Shown here one piece after another: positions 17,663-24,166 of a stretch of 64,000 nucleotides of DNA. Position 1 is the stretch's first letter, and each line of letters starts with the position of its first letter. The stretch comes from Mucilaginibacter frigoritolerans (lineage in GTDB: Bacteria; Bacteroidota; Bacteroidia; Sphingobacteriales; Sphingobacteriaceae), in the NCBI RefSeq assembly GCF_007830615.1, contig NZ_VLLI01000001.1, forward strand, positions 434,001 through 498,000, written 5' to 3'. A program made the position numbers and the translations under genes. Under the pieces are notes generated by a model. It searched no databases. It was not told the DNA's origin and saw only the letters and a program-made list of their open reading frames with translations.

Positions 17663-17733
17663 AGTCGCGTGACCGAGAGGATAGGTGGGAGTCTGCAAAA
17701 CCCTTTACGGCAGTTCGAATCTGCCCGCGGCGT
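17663..17733 (+). tRNA. Divergent second tRNA-Cys (GCA), possibly riboswitch-controlled
   Basis: A 71-nt sequence aligns without gaps to the tRNA-Cys at 7408-7478. It keeps loop CTGCAAA (anticodon GCA), the T loop TTCGAAT, the same variable loop length and discriminator T73. Paired positions differ in a compensating way: D stem ACC/GGT, T stem GGCAG/CTGCC, acceptor core GCG/CGC and position 28-42 G-C. Two mismatches remain (A1 against G72, A29 against C41). Covariation argues for a selected tRNA rather than random decay; the mismatches argue for a specialised or weakening copy. It starts 50 nt after the SAM-I aptamer on the same strand. Confidence 0.75.
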
Positions 17734-17775
17734 CAAATATTTCATCTGATCTCCATAAAACAATAACTCTGTTGG

Positions 17776-18621
17776 TTATAAATATGATAGGCCCCTTAAT
17801 TGGGGCTGTTCATAATAAAAAGGTTCAAATCCGCTCTCTTCCAGTTCACAGCTTACTATCATTGAGGTAAAAATAACATTGCCAAAAATATTGGCTATTG
17901 CAGTATCCGCAGCATCCCTGCCTGATGCTATTTTAATCAGCCCGTTAAGCGGCACTAACCTGGTGGCATCAAATAAAACCCAATCCGTCCCGATATAGGC
18001 TTCAAAACAGGCGTGGAAATCAGCTGGTTTTAAATGATAGGCGTATCCGGTAAAATACCTTGCCGGTATGGTTAAGGCCCGGCATAAAGCAATGCCCAAA
18101 TGGGCAAAATCACGGCATACACCAGCCTGTTCGGTAACGGTATCAAACGCCGAAGTTTGCGAATTGGTTGATCCGCTTAAGTATTGTACATTTTTATGGA
18201 TCCAGTCGGTTAAGGTAATAACCTTTTCAAAAGGGTTTTCAATATGCCCAAACAGATTGTTCGCCAGCCGGTATAATTTATCAGATTGGCAATACCGGCT
18301 AGGATATAAATAAGGCAAAACGGAACTTTCCATTTTGGCTATTGGGATCTCTTCAATATCAGTAAAATCCTTTATCTCGCAAAAATTGTCAATAACTGCC
18401 TTATACGTTACTTTGATGGTACCCGCCTCCTCAATTTCAAAACGCATTAAGCGGTTTTCATTTTGGGTTGATATTAATTCCTCAACCTTTATATACGGTT
18501 CAATGTCAAATATTTCACTGATAACCGTTTGATGTGGGGTTCTTAACGCATGAATATTAAGTATGATAGTGCCCGGCGAACGGGCAATATATTCCATTTC
18601 AGTAAATACATTAAATTTCAT
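17776..18621 (-). CDS. Transglutaminase-like cysteine protease-fold protein
   Basis: A 281-residue cytoplasmic protein with an N-terminal beta domain (1-110), then a transglutaminase core holding the catalytic triad Cys169 (AGVCRDFAHL), His203 (DFHACFEAY) and Asp218 (VLFDATRL). Members with this N-terminal domain are often encoded beside the Anbu proteasome-like peptidase, and that gene lies immediately upstream (109 bp gap, same strand). A joint role in peptide or cross-link turnover is inferred from this linkage. The other usual partners (alpha-E protein, circularly permuted ATP-grasp protein) are not in the window. The 3' end converges on the tRNA-Cys-like gene. Confidence 0.9.
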   Translation of the reverse strand: MKFNVFTEMEYIARSPGTIILNIHALRTPHQTVISEIFDIEPYIKVEELISTQNENRLMRFEIEEAGTIKVTYKAVIDNFCEIKDFTDIEEIPIAKMESSVLPYLYPSRYCQSDKLYRLANNLFGHIENPFEKVITLTDWIHKNVQYLSGSTNSQTSAFDTVTEQAGVCRDFAHLGIALCRALTIPARYFTGYAYHLKPADFHACFEAYIGTDWVLFDATRLVPLNGLIKIASGRDAADTAIANIFGNVIFTSMIVSCELEESGFEPFYYEQPQLRGLSYL

Positions 18622-18730
18622 GCGTTGCTTTATCTATTGATTATAAATGATGTAATAGCTTTATGGCTATTAATGTTTAAAGGAATTAAAACTTTTATAA
18701 TCCTTACAACGGTTACTTAATTAGTTCAAG

Positions 18731-19450
18731 CTAATCTAACTGTTTAAAGGCATCATCCATCCAGTCTTCTGATATGTGTTCCAGTGCGGCTCTTAGCTCC
18801 TCGTCCCATTGGGTGGAGATATATTCCAGATCTTTTTTCTCGTATCGCTTTTCAATAATATGAAAACTATCTTTACGATATAAGGCTACGTCAATTGGAA
18901 AATCAACATTATTTGAACTTACCCTGGTAGAGTCAAAAGAAAGGAAGCCAGTTTTAAGCGATAATTTTAAACTCGAGTCTTCATCCAGTATCCGGTTCAA
19001 TATTGCTTTTCCATGTCCAGAATTACCAATAATTACATAAGGCGCACCTTGGCCAAGTTCAACCCAGTTCCCTTCCGGGTACAGTAAAAATAACTTATGT
19101 TCTTCATCATCCTTTAACTGCCCACCGATGATGGTATTCAAATCAAACTTAAAGCCGGCCTTCTCTAGTGATGCCTTGTCTTCCTGAGCAACTCTTTTTA
19201 TTTGTTCGCCAAAAGCATTTACTGCTTTATAAAGCTTGTTAAACTCCTTGGTTTCCATCAATTCATTAAAATACACCAATGCTTTATCCCTTACAGAACG
19301 CAGCCCGCTGGTCATAATAAAAAGTGAAAAGTTGTCTTTCTGCTCTATAGTAATCTTCTTTTTAACGGTGGTATCAGTGCCCGTAGTTATGCGGGTATCT
19401 GCAATTGCCAGTAAGCCTTCTTTAACCTTTATCCCTAAGCAATAAGTCAT
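18731..19450 (-). CDS. Anbu-type proteasome-like peptidase
   Basis: A 239-residue Ntn-hydrolase related to HslV and 20S beta subunits. It begins M-T-Y-C-L-G, so removal of Met exposes Thr as the N-terminal nucleophile. Next come ADTRITTG (with the conserved Asp and Arg of the family), LFIMTSGLRSVRDKA and IIGGQLKDDEE, then the later VIIGNSGHGKAIL and SFDSTRVSSNNV segments. The C-terminal acidic helix (DEELRAALEHISEDWMDD) is typical of Anbu. No HslU-like ATPase is nearby; Anbu is known to assemble without one. It forms a probable operon with the transglutaminase gene downstream. Confidence 0.9.
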   Translation of the reverse strand: MTYCLGIKVKEGLLAIADTRITTGTDTTVKKKITIEQKDNFSLFIMTSGLRSVRDKALVYFNELMETKEFNKLYKAVNAFGEQIKRVAQEDKASLEKAGFKFDLNTIIGGQLKDDEEHKLFLLYPEGNWVELGQGAPYVIIGNSGHGKAILNRILDEDSSLKLSLKTGFLSFDSTRVSSNNVDFPIDVALYRKDSFHIIEKRYEKKDLEYISTQWDEELRAALEHISEDWMDDAFKQLD

Positions 19451-19536
19451 TTTATAACGATGGATTGTTTATAATTTTAACGCAGCCAAAATACCTAAAT
19501 TAAGCAGAAATAGAAACCATTGATTAACTGAATCCG

Positions 19537-20289
19537 CTATCGGATGTAATTTACTATAGTTCCAACAACTTCTTTGGTATAAATATTCCAGTTACTAAGT
19601 ACAATTGCGTCTGGTATAAATTCCCCAAAAGAAAATCCCCCGTTACCCTTTAAATAATTGCAAGGGTATGGAACTACTGCTATGCCAGCTCTTTTAAAGA
19701 TCCCCAATGAGCGCCTCATGTGAAATGCGGACGTAACCAAAATATAGGGCTGTTGTAAGTGACGATTGTTAAGCAGTACTTTGCTGAATGCAGCATTTTC
19801 TATAGTATTGCGGCTTTTATTTTCTGTTATGATGCCGCTGTCAGGTACATTCATTAACAGCAGTTGCTTTTTTACCCAATCACTTTCCCTGAAAGTTCCC
19901 GGTAGTAAACTCCCGTTTCCGCCCGAAATAAGGATATGCGATGCTTTGCGGGTGGTAATCAATTTTAAACCTTCAATAAATCTGTCAGAAGCAGAATTAA
20001 ACTGACCTTGCCCGTTAGAATTTTCCCCGGCAAATCCGCCTAAAACAATAACACAACTGTATTGCCCTGTACTTTTTAAGGGAACAGGCTGAATATCCCA
20101 TACACTTACAAACTGATCAAATAAAAAAGGATTGGTGAAAATAATGAGTAGTAGGACCGAAGCAAGTATTAAGCGGCGTTTAAGTTTTGGTTTTTTTATG
20201 ATTAGTCCGGCTATTAAACAGGCCAGGATCCACGTAAGTGGTAAAATGAAAATTAACAACAGTTTTGAAAATATAAAAAACATAGGCAA
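19537..20289 (-). CDS. YdcF/ElyC/SanA-family (DUF218) membrane protein
   Basis: A 250-residue protein with two N-terminal membrane helices (about 4-28 and 39-56) followed by a DUF218 domain. Its motifs are CVIVLGG (with FAGENSNGQ), SASDRFIEGLKL, ILISGGNGS, ENKSRNTIENAAFSK, ILVTSAFHMRRSLGIFKRAG and VPYPCNY. Family members influence peptidoglycan or lipid-carrier metabolism and envelope integrity; the chemistry is not settled. It is 86 bp upstream of the Anbu gene on the same strand, so co-transcription is possible but not clear. Confidence 0.88.
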   Translation of the reverse strand: MPMFFIFSKLLLIFILPLTWILACLIAGLIIKKPKLKRRLILASVLLLIIFTNPFLFDQFVSVWDIQPVPLKSTGQYSCVIVLGGFAGENSNGQGQFNSASDRFIEGLKLITTRKASHILISGGNGSLLPGTFRESDWVKKQLLLMNVPDSGIITENKSRNTIENAAFSKVLLNNRHLQQPYILVTSAFHMRRSLGIFKRAGIAVVPYPCNYLKGNGGFSFGEFIPDAIVLSNWNIYTKEVVGTIVNYIR

Positions 20290-20384
20290 TTATTTCTGCT
20301 AAAAATACCTATTTCATTAACACTAAAAATACTTAAAGTAAATTCATTCGCCAATCGTCTTCTTTAATGAAGGGCAATTAAAGA

Positions 20385-20936
20385 ATGACGCAAAAAACAA
20401 AAAATATAATAAAAGCAGTTGGCGACTATGGTAAAGGACTTTTTAACTTTATACGTGGAAAGGTTACGACCGAAGCTGATGCCGAAGATATTTTGCAGGA
20501 TGTTTGGGTTCAACTAAGCAATATAACCGATACCGATGATATTGACCATTTAAAGGGTTGGTTATTTAGGGTGGCCCGTAACAAGATAATTGACCGAAAC
20601 CGGAAAAATACCGAGCAATTAATTGATGACCTGGTTGATTATGATAACGAAGAGGATGATTTTAATTTTGCGGATATTTTATTAACAGATGAAAATGATC
20701 CCGAATCGCTATATTTAAAGGAATTGTTTTGGGATGAATTATTTGCAGCGCTGGATGAATTGCCCCAAAAGCAGCGTGAAGTTTTTGTTTGGAACGAACT
20801 GGAAGATAAAACCTTACAGCAAATTGCTGATGAAACCGGCGAAAACCTGAAAACTATTATATCGCGAAAAGGTTATGCCGTAAAATATTTACGTAGTCGT
20901 TTGCAACAATTATACAATGAATTTTTAGATTATTAA
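20385..20936 (+). CDS. Sigma-70 family ECF RNA polymerase sigma factor
   Basis: This 183-residue protein has a sigma-2 region (about 8-75: FNFIRGKVTTEADAEDILQD, then LKGWLFRVARNKIIDRNRKN). An acidic linker follows (DDLVDYDNEEDDFNFADI), then a sigma-4 region (about 120-170: LDELPQKQREVFVWNELEDK and LQQIADETGENLKTIISRK). No anti-sigma gene is adjacent. The next gene is a 97-residue membrane protein 33 bp downstream, a possible but unproven regulator. It is distinct from the FecR-linked sigma factor at 52888-53466. Confidence 0.92.
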   Translation: MTQKTKNIIKAVGDYGKGLFNFIRGKVTTEADAEDILQDVWVQLSNITDTDDIDHLKGWLFRVARNKIIDRNRKNTEQLIDDLVDYDNEEDDFNFADILLTDENDPESLYLKELFWDELFAALDELPQKQREVFVWNELEDKTLQQIADETGENLKTIISRKGYAVKYLRSRLQQLYNEFLDY

Positions 20937-20969
20937 TACTTTTAAGGCATATTTAATATACCCGGCTGC

Positions 20970-21263
20970 ATGAAGCGAAAGTTTTTATATCTGATTTTTT
21001 GTATAGCCGTATTTTTGCTGCTTAGTATTGCTGTAATGTTTTTGTGGAATGCCATTTTACCACAGGTTACCCAATTAAATAAAATCAATTATGGGCAGGC
21101 CCTAGGGTTAATGATTTTATGCCGGGTATTATTTGGGAGATTTAATTTCGGCGATAAAGGCAGAAACCCAAAACACTTGTTAAAGGAGAAGCTGATGGGT
21201 ATGAATGAAAATGATCGTACCACTTTTAAAGAAGAATGGCGCAAACGCTGCGAGCGGCGGTAA
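20970..21263 (+). CDS. Small membrane protein next to an ECF sigma factor
   Basis: A 97-residue protein with an N-terminal transmembrane helix (about 5-28), a second moderately hydrophobic stretch (about 43-56) and a basic, charged C-terminal tail (HLLKEKLMGMNENDRTTFKE, then WRKRCERR). It lies 33 bp after the sigma factor gene and is probably in the same transcript. Family unknown; a role in controlling the sigma factor is only a guess from position. Confidence 0.7.
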   Translation: MKRKFLYLIFCIAVFLLLSIAVMFLWNAILPQVTQLNKINYGQALGLMILCRVLFGRFNFGDKGRNPKHLLKEKLMGMNENDRTTFKEEWRKRCERR

Positions 21264-21383
21264 ATGAACTCCACACCATACAATCATCTTCCTCCAAAAA
21301 GTAAAAAACTTTAGAGTAATTTCCTAAACTATCCGTCTTCACTAATAGCAGGGCATTAAAGCCCGCATTAAAAGAAAGATAAA

Positions 21384-21806
21384 ATGTTTAGAGATCATAA
21401 TTCAGCAAGGGGTGCACAAGGTTGCGGCCATGCACACGGAAAACACGGTCATTTCAGAAGCGAACACTTTCGCAGACCAAAATATAACCTGCCATTAAAC
21501 ATAGCAGATAACGAAACCAATTTTGAAGTTTATGTTTATGCACTTGGCTATGCTAAGGAAAATATAAAAATTTCAGTTCAGGATGATATCCTATATATCA
21601 GCGGTACTCGTACTGTTGATGAAGATAATTTGCCAAATTTCAGTAAACAAGAATATCCTGTAAAGTCATTCGAAAGGATGCTTAATTTAAACGGGCAGGT
21701 TAATGTAGATGCGATTACCGCCAGGCAGGAAGATGGGGTATTGATTATCACTTTGCCTAAAAATGCCGAAGCGCAAAAACCTTCACAGCAAATTCCGGTA
21801 AACTAA
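21384..21806 (+). CDS. Hsp20/alpha-crystallin small heat-shock protein
   Basis: A 140-residue protein with a His/Gly-rich N-terminus (about 1-32, with HAHGKHGH) and an alpha-crystallin domain: LPLNIADNETNFEVYVYALG, then KENIKISVQDDILYISGTR, and the closing motif ARQEDGVLIITLPK, whose G-V-L is a hallmark. It is an ATP-independent holdase. The His-rich N-terminal extension is somewhat unusual and might bind metal. The gene follows the sigma/membrane pair but is 120 bp away, so its own promoter is likely. Confidence 0.93.
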   Translation: MFRDHNSARGAQGCGHAHGKHGHFRSEHFRRPKYNLPLNIADNETNFEVYVYALGYAKENIKISVQDDILYISGTRTVDEDNLPNFSKQEYPVKSFERMLNLNGQVNVDAITARQEDGVLIITLPKNAEAQKPSQQIPVN

Positions 21807-21825
21807 TTAAAAGTTTCAAATCAAT

Positions 21826-21864
21826 AAAACAGACCTTCTTGAACCCAAGAGGGCCTGTTTGTTT
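21826..21864 (+). terminator. Terminator after hsp20
   Basis: A near-perfect stem AAACAGaCCtTCTT / AAGAgGGcCTGTTT encloses the loop GAACCC and is followed by GTTTT. Confidence 0.7.
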
Positions 21865-22026
21865 TAGGTAGATCAAAAGTAAATTGGATGTATTTTGACT
21901 TATGTACTGCATTAGTCAAATAGTAGATTTTGACAATTGCGTGAAATTTGAATGAGGGGATTTTGTTTACTTAGTATTGTGTAACTGAAATGTTGCAATG
22001 CTTATTTAATCCCTCATCATTTCTTT

Positions 22027-23046
22027 ATGGATAAAAAAATACTATTCATAACCGGTTCAATGAATCAAACCATTCAAATGCACCTCATTTCACAACAGTT
22101 GAAAGAGTTTGATTGTTGGTTCAGTCAGCTGTTTACCGATTCGCCCTTCATAAATAAATTAATAAAACATACTCCTTTACTAAATAATACCATTCTGGCT
22201 GGTCAGTTTAAAATCAATTCAGAAAAGTATCTGGAGTCTCACGGTTTGCAAATTGATTATCAGGCCAAAAAAAATAAATACGACCTGGTAGTTTATTGCA
22301 GCGATTTGCACATCCCCAAAAGAATGCAGCAGGTAAAAACAATTTGGGTGCAGGAGGGGATGACCGATAAATACACCCTGTTAAGTACCATAGTCAGATC
22401 TTTAAAATTACCGCCTATTTTAAGTGGCGGAACATCATTAAACGGATCATCAAATATTTGTGATGTGTATTGTGCCGGTTCCGACGGATATAAAAAACAG
22501 TTTATAAAATTAGGCACCGATGCCAATAAAATAAAAATAACCGGTATTCCTAACTACGATAACATTAAGCAGTTTTTAAAGAATGATTTCCCCTACAAAG
22601 ATTATGTGATGGTAGCTACAACAGATATGCGCGAAACATTCAGATATGAAAACAGGCCCGCGTTTATCAAAAAAGCTGTAAAATTAGCAGCCGGAAGGAA
22701 GCTACTGTTTAAATTGCATCCCAACGAAAAATTTGAGCGAGCCGAAGCAGAGATTAAAAAGTATGCACCAGCAGGCACGTTAATTTATCGTACAGGTAAT
22801 ACCAATCATATGATTGCTAATTGCAGCGAGTTGATTACTCAATACTCAACCGTTGTGTATGTTGGCCTGGCACTCGGTAAAAAAGTGCATTCCTATTTTG
22901 ATATTAATGATTTAAAAAGGTTGGCACCATTACAAAACAATGGTAAATCGGCACTTAGAATTGCAAATATTTGTCGTGATTTGATGGGGGTTTATGCAAA
23001 AGAAGGGTACATGCACAATTACATGGAACTTGAAAAAAGAGCCTAA
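22027..23046 (+). CDS. GT-B-fold glycosyl/polyol-phosphate transferase-like protein
   Basis: A 339-residue soluble protein with a Rossmann-like N-terminus (KKILFITGSMNQTIQM) and a second half. The second half carries CAGSDGYKKQFIKLGTDANK, KITGIPNYDN and LLFKLHPNE (the K-x-H-P motif shared with CDP-glycerol and polysialic-acid transferases), then NCSELITQYSTVVYVGLALG, which resembles the donor-binding Ser-Thr region of that group. A transferase making or modifying a surface polymer is inferred; donor and acceptor are unknown. Single gene with a 12-bp terminator hairpin overlapping its stop codon. Confidence 0.6.
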   Translation: MDKKILFITGSMNQTIQMHLISQQLKEFDCWFSQLFTDSPFINKLIKHTPLLNNTILAGQFKINSEKYLESHGLQIDYQAKKNKYDLVVYCSDLHIPKRMQQVKTIWVQEGMTDKYTLLSTIVRSLKLPPILSGGTSLNGSSNICDVYCAGSDGYKKQFIKLGTDANKIKITGIPNYDNIKQFLKNDFPYKDYVMVATTDMRETFRYENRPAFIKKAVKLAAGRKLLFKLHPNEKFERAEAEIKKYAPAGTLIYRTGNTNHMIANCSELITQYSTVVYVGLALGKKVHSYFDINDLKRLAPLQNNGKSALRIANICRDLMGVYAKEGYMHNYMELEKRA

Positions 23047-23063
23047 GCAACGCTTAGGCTCTT
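23037..23063. terminator. Bidirectional terminator between convergent genes
   Basis: A perfect 12-bp stem AAGAGCCTAAGC / GCTTAGGCTCTT with loop AAC. A-rich DNA precedes it and TGGAAAATT follows. The stem includes the stop codon of the upstream gene. Confidence 0.8.
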
Positions 23064-23069
23064 GGAAAA

Positions 23070-24146
23070 TTAGTCGTTAAAACCGGTATCCCGTAATTTA
23101 ATATAATCGTCGAGGGTGTGAAGGTTCATGCCCTTGCTTTGGGCTTTCTTTATAAACGAAGCATTTACACCATGATCTCTTAATTCCTGTGCCTGATCAA
23201 GGCTAATATCCTTAAATCCTAATTCGTTAATACTTTTTATAAATTCGGGATTAACACCATGATCGCGTAGTTCCTGAGCTTTTTCAAGGCTGATATCTTT
23301 ATAGCCAATATTTTGCATGTCGGCAATAAACTCCGGGTTTACGCCGTGGTCCCTGAGCTCTTGCGCTCTGTCCAGTGATACTTTTTCGTAGCCCATTTTC
23401 TGGATGCTGGTTATAAATTCAACATTTACACCATGATCGCGTAGCTCCAGCGCTTTATCAAGTGGAATGTTTTTATATCCCGCATGGTGAAAACTGTTTA
23501 CAAACCGGGCATCAACTCCATGTTCCCTTAGTTCAACAATTTTATCAATGGACTGATGGCTGTAACCTTCCGTTTTAAAGAGATTAAAATAATCTTCCAG
23601 CACTTTATGAGTTAGGTTTTGCTGGGCCAGATCTGCTAATTGTCCATTTGAAATAGAAGGGTAACCGTTTGCTTTCAGGTAGTCGAAATAACCTTTACTG
23701 ATATCCGTAAAGAAAATGTTCAGCATTAACTCATTATCCAAACCTTTATAGCCCTTTTGGGCCAGGTATGATTTAAATGCAGGGTTTTCATTAAATTGAT
23801 AGGTTCCATGTCCCCAATGATCCTGGAAAACGCCCTTGAAGTTTAATTTGCCCGATTCCCTGGTCAGGCTAAATTCACCAACTTTATCCGCTGGAAGCGT
23901 ACCGAGTTCTACTGTAGTAAAATCCCTGCCATCGCTCCAATGCTCACCAAAAAATTGAATGTTCACTTCTCCATCTTTTACAACGGCATCCCATGTGCCG
24001 GGTAAATGGCCATCAAAATCCCCATTATAGTTATGATGGCTAACTTTAGGTTTGGGATGAGGCTGCGGTTGTTGTGAAACGGCCTCTTTATGAAATACCG
24101 TTAACAGCAGCATTGCTGATAAACCGGTTGTGATAATTTTTTTCAT
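23070..24146 (-). CDS. Secreted repeat protein paired with the M56 peptidase
   Basis: A 358-residue protein with a signal peptide (about 1-25), a Pro/His-rich linker, and a roughly 100-residue domain (GTWDAVVKDGEVNIQF to NENPAFKSYLAQKGYKG). Seven units of about 29 residues follow, with consensus LRDHGVNPEFIxxxxxxGYKDISLDQAQE. The same domain and related repeats form the C-terminal half of the M56 peptidase encoded 20 bp upstream. The last gene of the probable blaI-M56 operon is therefore a peptidase-free version of the sensor ectodomain. It could be a ligand-binding decoy, a substrate or an effector; none of this is shown by the sequence. There are no catalytic motifs. Confidence 0.85.
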   Translation of the reverse strand: MKKIITTGLSAMLLLTVFHKEAVSQQPQPHPKPKVSHHNYNGDFDGHLPGTWDAVVKDGEVNIQFFGEHWSDGRDFTTVELGTLPADKVGEFSLTRESGKLNFKGVFQDHWGHGTYQFNENPAFKSYLAQKGYKGLDNELMLNIFFTDISKGYFDYLKANGYPSISNGQLADLAQQNLTHKVLEDYFNLFKTEGYSHQSIDKIVELREHGVDARFVNSFHHAGYKNIPLDKALELRDHGVNVEFITSIQKMGYEKVSLDRAQELRDHGVNPEFIADMQNIGYKDISLEKAQELRDHGVNPEFIKSINELGFKDISLDQAQELRDHGVNASFIKKAQSKGMNLHTLDDYIKLRDTGFND

Positions 24147-24166
24147 CGTTTTTAAAGATTAGATCA

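Noticed and set aside
17578-17870. Two short open frames over the riboswitch and tRNA
   Set aside because: They overlap structured RNA elements with strong conserved motifs and read through the tRNA; treated as shadows.
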